A stretch of DNA of 64,000 bases, taken from the NCBI RefSeq assembly GCF_000283155.1, contig NW_004454173.1:1573438-1637437 (forward strand), written 5' to 3'. This document shows, piece after piece, positions 24,441-35,485 of the stretch. This stretch comes from Ceratotherium simum simum (Eukaryota; Chordata; Mammalia; Perissodactyla; Rhinocerotidae). The notes beneath the pieces were generated by a model, which saw only the letters and a list, made by a program, of their open reading frames with translations, was not told where the DNA came from and made no database searches. The first letter of the stretch is position 1, and every line of letters begins with the position of its first letter. A program made the translations under genes and the position numbers.

Positions 24441-24860
24441 ACCTCGAATAAACTCATACTGTTTTATAATAGCAAAAATATTGAGAAGAACCTAATCTTT
24501 ATCAATAATGCACTAATTAAATAAAACACAGACTTGGGAAGATGTCCAAGACAAATCGATATGTGAACAAAACTAATTGCAGAACAATAAATACAGTAAA
24601 TATAGTATGATTTTATTAGTTTAAAATCTATCATCTAACTAATCTATCTATTTCACATATAGTAATATGCTTATATGTGCAAAAAAAAATTCGAAAAGGA
24701 CATCCTGTGTACAGCATGATCTAAAAGTGAGTGATGTCAGGGTGTAGATGGGGAAGATCTTATTTTCATTTTTAAGTTCTTTTCCAATAAGCATATATTA
24801 CTTTGACGTTTGAAAAAAAGATATTAATACAGTTGAAAAAAAATAAAAGGAAATGCTTAG
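24441..24860 (+). mobile_element. L1/HAL1-type LINE 3' end, ancient
   Basis: 'ataatagcaaaaatattgag' near 24466, a 'cagcatgatctaaaagtgag' segment near 24712 and a 'ggggaagatcttattttcat' segment near 24750 fit the 3' end of old sense-strand L1M or HAL1 copies. Confidence 0.6.
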
Positions 24861-27420
24861 GACCCGGAAGCTAGATAGCCACTGAATTCAAGCCAAGTGT
24901 ACAGATAGGAGTGTCTGAAATGGCTTTCCCACTTCTGATGATGATAGATTTGGAAAGGTCTAGTGGAGTGTTTCTAAGGAAACTTAGCAGTGAAGTCCAA
25001 AACCGCCATCTCTATCAAAAAAAGGGAGTTGGTCTGTACGTTACGGGAAGATAAAAAGGGGAAGTGAACTGAATATCACATTAATAACAAAAGTAAACAT
25101 CTTTGTTTAAAACAACAACAATTCTGCAGCTATTGAATCTCAGCAGACAGAACCAGACGAGAACAGGACTAACTGCCCAGATAAGACCTTGCCAAGAGTG
25201 AAAGTATCAGCAAAAGGAAATGTATGCTCGTCTAAAACTCAATTAATTTCATCAAGGGTATCACTGAAAACAAATTATCATGTCTGATAACAGAAAACCC
25301 TAGCAAGCCACAGGACAAAGATAACACTCAAGTTCAAAGGCTTGCAGTTTACTTTGTTTTTAGTAAGCTACATTTTCTCAAAACGTAAAAGGAATAATTA
25401 AAGGATGTTTCCTGTGCTGTTTCTGGTATTAATTAAAGCTGTCCAGTGGTACCGATATGAGAACAATAGTAATAGAGCCAGCCAGTTTCATGTGAACTGC
25501 TTTTTGAAAATCAACGAAGGAATTTGCTTTGTGGTAGTAGCTGAATATCACTTGTTCATATTTGGAGTTAAAGCAATGCAAAGTGTATCTTTTTTCTCAA
25601 CAGTTGCCCTTCACTTTTTCTTTGGTGAAATTAAGAAACGAGCCAAGTGAAAGCTTCGTGTCTGCACAAGCATAGGTAGGCATTGCTCTGTCGGTGGCTC
25701 AAGTCTTCCCACAGTAGCCATTGGCTCGTGGACATCTGATTACAATTGTTTGGCCACTCAAATGTGGTTGTTTTTTGAGGTATTAAAGAAAAATGTAGAG
25801 TTGAGGAAACAGCTCAGGAATGAAGGCTGTGGCTCTGTATTCTCACTCCCAACTGTGACTCATATCTCTAAAGAGGCTGCAGCAGGCCATTTAACCCTGT
25901 CTCAGTGTTTTCATCCATAAAATGGAAATAGTCACAGCACACACTCTGCGAGGATTTTTTTTTTTTGAAATTAGCTAATCAGTGTGAAGAAATATGAAAA
26001 AGAAAATCTATCTATTTATCTATCTATCCATCTATGTATGTATGTATGTATCTATCTATCTATATCTCTCAGCAATAAGAGTTGCTAAATGATAAAACAA
26101 ATTGTTGTCAAGGAGTAGTATCTCCAGGGCAGACCTTTTAAGAATAGAATAAGTTTCCACTTCTCTGGGGTGGTCCTAAAGTATCCGAAGGCAAATATCG
26201 GGACTAGATAACCTCCTCAGGTCTCTTCCCTTTGTATGACTTCATAGTGCCAAATCTTGAAAGATTGTCTGGGTGTTATCTACTAAAATGTACATATTGT
26301 TCTAGTCATAGACCATAGTTCTTGTGTGTTTTACAAAGTGGACAAAACTGATGCACTATGAAAAAGTTTTAAAACTCAACTAGTATAGCTCTTACAAACT
26401 TCAGGAAATGTTCTAAAATCTTGACTAGTGAACATGAATTTCAGCAAAGACATTGATTTACTTTCTTTCAATTAAAATTCTAAAGGAGCCCAAGGGTCTT
26501 GAGAAGAAAAGATACACAAGCTGCTTTCAAATACTGATAAACACACACACAAATAATTTAATGAACATGTGGATTTTTGCAAATGCTGAAGCTTGCTGCC
26601 AATTTTGCAGTTAGTATTTCTGAAAGTCAGCATATGCTGATCACCATGTGTTTATAAAACACTCTCGATAGTGAAGACGAAAGCGTGCACTTTGGCACGT
26701 TTACTGACCACATGGGCAATTATATCAGACTCTTACTTCACCCAAAAACCAGGCGAGTCAAGTCAGGAAGCCTCGTCTGCAGCTTTATGTGATCTGTGTT
26801 AATACCTTAGGACTCCTGACGTAATTGCTTTCTGTGTGAAAAGCTCACCAACACGAAAACAAACAAAAACAGTTCTTTAAGTATTTAGTAATTGTAAAAA
26901 TATTTGGGAAGATAAAAACATGGGATTTTGTGTGATATTTTCCAATGACAGCTGGAAATATGATTTTTCTTTACTTCAGGAAACTAAAACCTCTGGGATT
27001 TTTCAAATGTTTATTTTGGACAAAGACTATGAAAACATTCAGTATTTACCCTGGTGCCATTTGAAGCTCATGTTTTGTATGTTTGGGTCATTTGGGCCTG
27101 GGATATGCTCAAGCAAATTTTCGTTTGAGTAGATGTAGCTTTGACTTGGAGCAAAATGCTATCTGTCACAGGCTTGTTGCTGGAGAAAACTCAAACCATG
27201 AATTAGTATCTTTAAAAATGTCTTTTTTCAATGTCTCCCTTCTTTGGGGAGGTCTGAAAGTCAGGAATTTAAGACTTTCCCTAAATAAAGTTCTGCTACA
27301 TCTGGAAGATGCATTTTTTCCTCTTCCATGCAGAGGCACTGGCTTTCAAGCTAACCTACCCATTGAGATATCAGGAGAACCCTGCAGTCTCATCTCTGTC
27401 TTCTCTACTCAGGACTCATC
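24861..27420. other. Mostly unassigned sequence
   Basis: A MIR trace in sense orientation is visible near 25885-25960 ('catccataaaatggaaatag'). A tetranucleotide microsatellite lies at 26007-26066. Frames 25405-25650, 26920-27132 and 27083-27574 have no recognisable domain; the last runs into the ERE at 27442, which shows it is a chance frame. Confidence 0.45.
26007..26066. repeat. ATCT/GTAT tetranucleotide microsatellite
   Basis: Runs of 'atct' with a central block of 'gtat' units over about 60 bp. An interrupted simple repeat, likely length-variable. Confidence 0.9.
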
Positions 27421-27441
27421 AGAAGAAGAGCAACAGTCTCT

Positions 27442-27664
27442 GGGCCGGCCCCGTGGCTTAGCGGTTGGGTGCACGCGCTCCGCTGCTGGCAGCCCGGGTT
27501 CGGATCCCGGGCACGTACCGATGCACCACTTCTCTGGCCATGCTGAGGCCGTGTCCCACACATACAGCAAATAGAAGGATGTGCAGCTATGACATACAAC
27601 TATCTACTGGGGCTTTGGGGGAAAATAAATAAAACAAATAAAATTATTAAAAAAGAAAAAAAAA
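27442..27664 (+). mobile_element. ERE1-type SINE with perfect 21-bp duplication
   Basis: The head is GGGCCGGCCCCGTGGC, the B-box-like segment 'gggttcggatcccgggc' lies near 27495, and the tail 'ctactggggctttggggg' near 27605 precedes an A-rich tract. The 21 bases at 27421-27441 are repeated exactly at 27665-27685, a perfect target-site duplication. This is one of the youngest-looking insertions in the window. Confidence 0.97.
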
Positions 27665-27685
27665 AGAAGAAGAGCAACAGTCTCT

Positions 27686-28724
27686 GATGATATATGGAGT
27701 AAGACGGCACTTGTATAACAGACTCTCTGTCAGCTCTGCTCTCAAGAGCTACACCTGTGCCTTCTCTTCCTGGGGGGAGGGAGGGAGACGGCTTGTTTTG
27801 ATTTACTTTGTCAGCAAGTCTTGCAGAAGCATCTCATGTCAAAGTGTTCTCCTATTTCACCCCCCTGTTTTTCCACCTGGTTAAGGTTATAGGTTCACAA
27901 TCATTTCAGCATCTTAAAATGATTTCCCACTCTTGACGTAGGTAGTGAGGAAGTGGGTTTGAGAGAGACAACGATGTAGGCAAGGAAACCAGCTAATGTA
28001 GGCAAAGCAGAGCAGGGTCAGGGAGTAGTCTGGGGATATTTGTGTGGGAGCAGGTATTGCTTGAGCTGGAGGAGTGAGAACTGTCTATGGAGATGAGACT
28101 TAGTCTTTCTAGAAGAAGGTTTCATCTAGCTCATGTCTGCCCAGAAGTCTCACAGTAGAGCCCAGAAAAAAACTGCTTAACTTCTTGTCCCCATTGTGGT
28201 CCCTTGGCAGAGGGACCTGGACCAGCAGACTGTCTAGTAAAGCATTGAGCTCCCTAGCCCTAGAAGAGTACAGGCAGAAGCCAGAGACCTATGTGCTCAG
28301 GTGTGGCACACATGGGCATTGTGACTTTTCACTATAATTTTAATGTAAATATTAATCTCTTCTTGAATCAACATCAAAACCTAGTTAACTTAATTTTTAG
28401 CCAATGAGCCATGTCTTCAAAAGAAAACTTGTGTGAAAACCTAGTATATAAAGCAGCTAAAAGTAGGGCTGTTCTTGGTCCGTGGTAGGATCAGGGCCTG
28501 AGACCCAGCTAACCCAGCCTTCCCGCAGTCTCTGAGAACCTGTCCTCAGATCATCACGTAAAAGCCATTGCTGTAACCAAACGTGTCTGCTATTGAGTCC
28601 ACACACACCTAGCACAATACGTACTTACAAATGGATTCTTTTTCTCCATTGTGAGTAATATACTACCAGGGGTCAGTATTCCTATGGCCTCTACATGAAA
28701 CAGTCCATAGATTGTCTCCACTCG
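27686..28724. other. Unassigned sequence with promoter-like motif pair
   Basis: No repeat named. A CCAAT at 28401-28405 precedes TATATAAAG at 28445-28453 by about 40 bp, followed by GC-richer sequence, an arrangement found in LTRs and some promoters. No transcript or LTR boundary can be shown. A 'tggggggagggaggga' purine run lies near 27771. Confidence 0.4.
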
Positions 28725-28835
28725 TTCACAAATGCTTACTAACTGCCTATTATGTGCCAGGCACTGTCCTAGTAACAGGGATACAGTGATGAGTCACATA
28801 GCCATGATCCCTGCCCGCAGAGAAATGTATTGCAT
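28725..28835 (-). mobile_element. L2 LINE fragment
   Basis: Antisense L2 tail: 'ctgcctattatgtgccaggc' near 28743 and 'catagccatgatccctgccc' near 28798 follow the L2 order. Confidence 0.7.
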
Positions 28836-29645
28836 AATGAGCTTTAGTGAAATGATGAAGTGGTTGCAAAAACATCAACGTCCCCATTCCCATCCTCCTC
28901 CCTCTTTGCCTTCTTCTCCTCTTTTCCACCTCTAACTCAAGTGCTCTAATGGTATCTTCATCTGTCTCACTTGACCAGATCAAGACTCGAGGTGAATTCT
29001 TGAACAATTAAGCTGGCATTGGAGGGGGAATTGGATCATGTCACAAATCATCTGAAAAAGCTGGAACTTTTCGTCCACTACATGGCGTGAATGGATTACA
29101 AAGACCTAGGCTGCATGAATAGGAACATAGTTCCCAGTGGAGTGAATTTCTAGCCTAGCTCTCTTCTCTCTCTTCAGACCACTTCCAGGGACCAGGACAA
29201 GTTCTGGGAGTCATTTTGATAAGGAAATTGACCAACTAGAAGGCATCCCAGTAGGTAAAGTAGGACCATAGAAGATCCAGAGGCTATTTAAAAGAAGAAT
29301 GCCTCAAGGAGGTGGGGATATTTAGCCTGAAGAGGACAAAATGCCTTTACTCTGTGTGTGCTCAGAGGAGGGGGAGGGAGAGGACAGGTGTGTGAAAGTG
29401 ATAGGTGACCATTTGATAGGGCTGTTGTGTTAAAGAGGGAACAGCTTGGTCTATATATTCTACAAGGCACAGCCAGGATCAATGAGTGCACGTTAAAGGA
29501 AAGAATCTTTGGGCTCAATATAAGAAAGATTTTCATAATTATTACAATGTTCTAAACATGAAATGGGCTGCCTCAAAAAGGAGTGAGTGCCCTGCAACTG
29601 AAAACATTCAGGCTAGGATTAAATAACCATCAATTAGGGTGATGT
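28836..29645. other. Unassigned sequence
   Basis: About 800 bp without a nameable repeat. The minus frames 28750-29007 and 29288-29536 are low-complexity or Pro/Ser-rich chance frames. Confidence 0.4.
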
Positions 29646-29649
29646 AATG

Positions 29650-30260
29650 AAGATTCCCGCCACTGTTTCAACAAGCATCTGTTGTGTAGCAGTCACGTAG
29701 ATACCGAGAGACACAGAGAGGAAGGAAGAATGCTTCCTCCCTCAAAGAGCTCACTTCTAAGGAGACCGACATGTAAACAAACCAATAATGATAATTTGGT
29801 ATAACAGGTGCGATTAAAGGAACATGCACCGAATTCTAACTAGTAGAGAGAGAAAAATTGATGCTTGGCTGGGAGTGGGAGGAGACTGAAAATGGAATCA
29901 GAGAAGACTTTAGGGAGAAGGTAATGCTTGAGCAGATTTGAGTGATTAGCAGGAATTTTTTTGTAGATCTTGTTGTTCAATAAGTGGTGGTCCACAAGGA
30001 GGACATTCAGGATAAGCCTGGGCCGGGGGGTGTATATGCAAAAGGCATGAGTGTAGGAACAGCATGGCTTATCACGGAACCAAATGGTTTGAAATGTCTA
30101 GAGCATGAGGTGGTGGCTGAAGTAAGGAAATGAGAAGTGGCATGATACCAGAGGAGATGAGAGGCCAAGAAAGAGAATGACCTTTAATCTTGAACAGAAG
30201 GAATTGTCTCACAGAGATGAGAGGAAATGCATGGGGATATGGGGGAAGTAAGAACTGGTC
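29650..30260 (-). mobile_element. L2 LINE 3' region, antisense
   Basis: 'ctccctcaaagagctcactt' near 29737, 'aggagaccgacatgtaaaca' near 29760, 'gatttgagtgattagcagga' near 29935 and 'aaggcatgagtgtaggaaca' near 30041 give the antisense L2 order over about 600 bp. Confidence 0.8.
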
Positions 30261-30264
30261 ACTA

Positions 30265-30575
30265 AGATAAATATGGTTGGTGTCAACTTATTTTTCAGTG
30301 AAGTAAGAGATGAACGGCTCACGATAAGGGGAATGAGGGTTGTCTGGGTGTCTTGTAGAGACTGTTACAAAGAGGTAGCATAATTGTGGGCAATGTGCAA
30401 GAAAGATAAAATAATTGATAGATGGCATTGAGGACACAAAACGAGAATGAAACTCATAGCATCAGTCTGCACGGGCCTGTGATTTTCTTCAGAGCACTCA
30501 GATGTGTAGGAGGTCAGACTAGAAGGCTTCTAAGGTCTTTTCTAAATTTAGGATTCCCAAATTCCATGCCTTGCC
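30265..30575. other. Unassigned sequence
   Basis: About 310 bp. The end carries a 'gactagaaggcttctaaggt' segment (near 30518) of a common ancient repeat motif, also present in variant form near 26203, but the family is not assigned. Confidence 0.4.
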
Positions 30576-30579
30576 ATCA

Positions 30580-31135
30580 TTCCTTCTTGGGTTATGGGAT
30601 ATTTCTTAACAGCTTCTTTTGCATATACCATACAATTTACCATGTGAAATTATATAACTCAATGGTTTTTAATATATTCACAGAGTTGTGTAACCATCAC
30701 CACAATAGATTTGGGAATATTTTTATCACCCCAAAAAGAAACTTTGTACCCATTAGCAGTCACTCCCCATTCCCTCTCCACCTTACCCCAGCTCCTGGCA
30801 ACAACTAATCTATATTCTGTACCTATAGTTGTGCCTATTCTGGATATTTCATATAAATAGAATCATATAATATGTGGCCTTTTGTGACCAGCTTTTTTCA
30901 CTTAGCATAAAGTTTTCAAAGTCCATCCATGTTGTAGCATGTATCCGGAGTCCATTCCTTTTTATGGCTGGATAACATTCCATTACATAGATATACCACA
31001 TTTATTTATCAATTCATCAGTTGATGGGCATTAGATTGTTTCTACTTTTTGGCTATTTTGAGTAATGCTGCTATGAACATTCATGTACAAGTTTTTGTGT
31101 AGACATCTGTTTTCATTTCTTTTGTCATACTGAAT
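30580..31135 (-). mobile_element. L1 LINE 3' end, antisense
   Basis: Antisense L1M 3' UTR and ORF2 end: 'caccacaatagatttgggaa' near 30699, 'ctggcaacaactaatctata' near 30795, 'tagcataaagttttcaaagt' near 30904, 'agtccatccatgttgtagca' near 30920. The plus frame 30422-30808 crosses its edge and is not a gene. Confidence 0.9.
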
Positions 31136-32825
31136 ATTTTTGACCCCCACTGCCTGGGCTATCATAGTATAGGTTCACTGTGTTTTCAGAACTACCACAG
31201 CATTTCTGAGCAATATTGTGGAATTTTCATCTCGCCAACTCACAAGAAGTACAAAACAGTAGCACCTTTGGGTCTATCTGTAGACCTTTATTTTCTTCCC
31301 AAGGGAGGCCTGCCTGCAGTTTCCAGGGCATGAGGCATATCTAAAGAGGCCATGTATGCTGTTGCCCTCACAAATCATATATAAAATATATATATATATT
31401 TACAGTGTTTGTATTACAGATTACATTTATTATGATAGGGTGTTATTATTTTTTTATCTGATTAAGGAAAAATCTTTTTCCCCCTAGCTATGGGCTCGTA
31501 GCCATTTCATCATCTTGAAATGATTCTTCTCTCCTGTCTACTTTGCCTTATAAGGACAATTAAAAGGGAACAATCGGGCAGCAGATGCCTTTTTCATGGC
31601 AGAAGAGAGATCCCTGGTCAAAGCACTCCTGTGTAACTTTATATAGGGGAAGGAGTGTGGTTAACTCTTTACTTGCATGAGTTCCTACTCAGCAATCCTG
31701 AAGAGGAAAACGGAAGAACGAGACCCATTGGATGGTCCAAGTCTTCATACTTTAACACAGGGATGAATAAGGGGGATTTATTAATAGGAAACTGGCTCAA
31801 ATAGCATTACTATTAGAGCTTTTATGTAGTGACTGGGTCCTATAGGCCGCCATCTCCAGAAGGGCCTTCTCTCAAGACCACTCATAATGTTACTAAGGAA
31901 GAAAACAATGCTCTCTGTCCTTAGGCCTGCAGGATCCCTGGCATTGGCTCTTAATTAACTCTTCACTGAGATCCCCTCTGCCTGGGGCCCCTCTTTCACC
32001 TCTATTCTCAAGAGCTACTTCTGCGCCTTCTCCTAGTGAGGATTTTTCTTATTCACTGTACCTCCAACTCTTGCAATAGGATCTCTGTTTCCCCTAGCTT
32101 CGCCCCCATTTCCATGCTTCTCTGAAAATCTACACAGATCCAGGGATATAGGAAGGAGGTAGAGTTGAGATGCAGACTCATTAAGAAAGCTTTGAAGGGT
32201 TTCTTTCCAGCACCTTGACTCTCGTCTGCTCCAAGTCCTTTCACACTCCTCCATACTCCCAGGTTGTTCTTTCCTCCATGTGTTTCCCATCTGCCCAGGA
32301 GCTTGCTCTCTCCATTCTCTTCAGTGAACTAGATGTGAGGACATTCACCTGCTCCCATCGGGGGAGGGGATCTTATCCCAGAGTGATGTATAATCTAGCT
32401 TAGAGATCAGTATTTTATAAGAAACTTCCCAACAGCCACCATGGAATATTCTTACAAATTCAGTGAGATTCATACTGACATTATCTATTTTAATAACAGT
32501 CTACCAACAGATACGGAGATATTGCCAGCCTTGTAAAAGTGGACCAGTGAAAAGAAAAATTTAACTGTCAGAATGGAACTGGACAGGTGAGGGCATGCTT
32601 ATAATCAGAAGAAATCATTTAAAGTATTATAAACTGTTATCTGCCTGTGGTCAAACCTAAATCTTGCAGCTAGTTCCTGAGAGTTTAGCAATAAATGTTT
32701 TTAGCAGAAAATAATACAATTAGGAAATTTAAAAAATATTTTTAAACGGTGATTGAGGGCTTCTGTTTTTAAGTAGGATTAGGAAGGAGCAGAACACTCA
32801 CTGTAATAACTAAAAGAGCCAGATA
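31136..32825. other. Unassigned sequence
   Basis: No repeat or gene recognised. An alternating TA run lies at 31383-31400. The minus frames 32033-32290 and 32053-32244 overlap in different registers and have no recognisable domain, so both are chance. Confidence 0.4.
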
Positions 32826-32829
32826 ATAT

Positions 32830-32981
32830 GGAAAAATATATATATATACACACATACATATACATATAATTTAATATGCCTTAAAACATAGATATAACAT
32901 ATGTAAATATATATTTATATAAATACAATAAAAATTATATACATTAAAATATATACATTATAAATATATTTATATTAATAT
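32830..32981. repeat. TA/CATA-rich tract, left of a Tigger-like element
   Basis: Alternating 'atatatat' and 'acacatacatatacatata' sequence; the same character resumes at 33552-33650 on the other side of the Tigger-like insertion. Confidence 0.8.
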
Positions 32982-33551
32982 AAGTTAACCCTCATTATTC
33001 ACAGATTCCTTATTTGAGAATTTCCCTATCCACTAAAATTTATTTTTAATGCTAAATTCAAAGTTCACAGCACTTTTGTGGTCATTTGTGACATGCACAT
33101 GCACAGAGTGGCAAAAATCTTGAGTGGCTGGACACGCACATTCCCAGCTGAGGTCAAACAAGGCAGTGCTCTGCTTCTTGTTTCAGCTGTCATACTGTAA
33201 ATGTTTCCTTTCCATAGTCTATTTAGTGCCACATTTTTTGCGTTTTTGTACTTTTTGTTGGTGATGTTGCTATTTAAAATGGCCCGCAAGTGTAGTGCTG
33301 AAGCGCTGGTTAGTGTTCCTAAGCACTAGAAGGCTGTAATGTGCCTCACAGAGAAAATAGGTGTGTTAGAAAAGCTTCACTCAGGCGTGAGTATAGTGCT
33401 GTTGGCTGTGAGTTCAACGTTAATGAATCAACAGTATACATTATGTAGCTAATCCTGTATTTCCTCCAGGGGCAATGATTCAATATTTGCTAATTCAGTG
33501 TTTGTGGTGACTTTATAAAACATAACTACATCAAATACTGAGAATCAACTG
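32982..33551 (+). mobile_element. Tigger-like (pogo-type) short DNA transposon
   Basis: Imperfect terminal inverted repeats: 'agttaaccctcattattcac' at the left and the complement of 'ctgagaatcaact' at the right. A degraded start of a pogo-type transposase is visible from 33279 ('MARKCSAEALVSVPKH', then a stop, then 'KAVMCLTEKIGVLEKLHSG'), which resembles the N-terminal helix-turn-helix of Tigger transposases. Only the start of the gene is present, so the copy is internally deleted and non-autonomous. It sits in TA-rich DNA, the expected target for TA-specific transposases. Confidence 0.82.
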
Positions 33552-33650
33552 TGTGTGTGTATAATTTTTACATATATTTTTTATATTTATGTATATTTGA
33601 TAATTTTTATTATTTATATACAATTTTTACATATATATGTATATACATTT
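33552..33650. repeat. TA-rich tract, right of the Tigger-like element
   Basis: 'atatattttttatatttatg'-type sequence continuing the simple tract interrupted by the insertion at 32982-33551. Confidence 0.75.
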
Positions 33651-34280
33651 TAAGACATTGGAGAGATGTGGTGCAAAAAGGACTGAGTGAACTAAACGAG
33701 AGGAGCAAGCCCTTCCAAGGGGTGTAGACTATTGTTTGCCACTTTCTGACCTGGGGTATTTGAAAATTGTGGGTGGGGACTGAAGATTGGACCTAAGGGA
33801 AAAGAGAAACCAACGAGGCTTTTGGTGGTTGTGCAGGTCTATGGTAACAGATCGGAAACTTCAGGAGCTCTAAAACATGGTGGCCATTTTTCCCTCGAGT
33901 TCATTTGCTGAATCTACATCTGTGTGGGAGGCTAGAGACTATACAAAATGCAGACAGTAATCCCTCTTGTCTGGGAATATTTGCAAGACAAAGAACTACA
34001 TGTTCATTAAACACAGGGCTGGTCCTCTCCTTGAGACATTTAAAATATTTGCCAGATCATGGACCAGAAGTCTAGAGAACACATCTCAAAACTATCAGAG
34101 AGCGCATTGACTCACTCAGTCTTTCACAGGGGGTGGGGCAGAGGGGGGTATAGAGACCTGCCAGTCTCTCAGTCACAAGTTGGGAAGGTTTCTCCCTTGA
34201 GACATTTAAAACCAGAGGTAGATTGACTTTAATTAAAGCTATAATCCAGTTCTATCCCAATTCAGTTTCTGATTGCATCT
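33651..34280. other. Unassigned sequence with a repeated 17-bp segment
   Basis: The segment 'ccttgagacatttaaaa' occurs near 34031 and again near 34196, about 165 bp apart, within otherwise dissimilar context. No family or gene is recognised. Confidence 0.45.
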
Positions 34281-35064
34281 AGAAAGGGAAGGTCCTTTCT
34301 GAGAAGAAAATAATATAAACTTCCATCTCTATAATTAGTTTATATACAAAGTCTGGCATAAAATTAAGAAAACAAAGAACAGAACGTGTGAAGCAACATA
34401 AGAACAGTGATTGAGACCAAAAGTAATCAATAGGAGCAGACTTACAGATGATTCAAATGTTGGAATTAGCAGACAACACCTAAAAGAATTATAATAAATG
34501 TGTTAAATAAAATATAGGAAAATATGGGAAAAATGATTGAAAAATTAATAATTTTATCAGAGAATTAGAATCTATAAAATCAGAAGAATCTTCTAGAACT
34601 GAAAAATACAATATCTGAAATTAAAAACTTAGTGGATGAAGTTTAGAGCAGTCAAGACACAGCAGAAAAAGGTCAATAAGAATACCTTCAAACTCAAGGT
34701 CATAGAGAAAAAGAACAGAAAGTGATAGAACAGAGTGAAAGAGATGTAGGATACAGGGAACCAATCTAACGTACATGTAATCTGCATTTCAGGAGAGGAG
34801 AAAGAGAACAAGGCAAGAGCATTATTTGAAGAGATGATGGCCAATATCAACCTATAGATTTAAGAATCTCAGAGAACCTCAACCAAGTAAATAAAGAAAA
34901 TCATAGTTAGGCACATGATAGTCAAACTGCTGAAAACATGAGATAAAGAGAAAATCTTAAAAGTTGCTGGAGGAAAGAAACATTAACTTTAGAGGAACAA
35001 TGATAAGAATTAAAGACGACTTCTCAGCAAAAACCATGGAAACAGAAAAGAGTGGAATGACATA
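34281..35064 (+). mobile_element. Ancient L1/HAL1-type LINE, left part (ORF1 region)
   Basis: Sense orientation. 'caggagaggagaaagagaac' near 34791 and 'gtcaaactgctgaaaacatg' near 34921 are typical of the L1/HAL1 ORF1 region, followed by 'ttgctggaggaaagaaacat' near 34964. The element is interrupted at 35064 by Tigger1 and resumes at 37959. Confidence 0.85.
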
Positions 35065-35485
35065 CAGGCATACCTCGTTTTACCATGCTTTGCTTTATTG
35101 CTCTTCACAAATATTGCGTTTTTTACAAATTTAAGGTTTGTGGGAACCCTGCATCAAGCAAGTCTATTGACATCATTTTTCTAACAGCATTTGCTCACTT
35201 TGTGTCTCTGTGTCACATTTTGGTAATTCTTGCAATACTTCAAACTTTTTCATTGTTATTATATTTGTTATGGTGATCTGTGATCAGTGATCTTTGATGT
35301 TACTACTATAATTGTTTTGGGGTGCCACACACTGCATCCATATAAGATGGTGAACTTAATTGATAAATGTGTGTGTTCTGACTGCTCCATGGATCAGCTG
35401 TTCCCCCATCTCTCTCCCTCTCCTTGGGCCTCCCTGTTCCCTGAGACACAACAATATTGAGACTTGGCCAATTAATAACCCTACA

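Noticed and set aside
27083..27574. 163-codon plus-strand ORF, the longest in the window
   Set aside because: Its last third reads through the ERE SINE at 27442, and the upstream part shows no domain. A frame that depends on a recent SINE insertion is not an ancestral gene.
30422..30808. 128-codon plus-strand ORF
   Set aside because: It runs into an antisense L1 3' region and has no recognisable motif.
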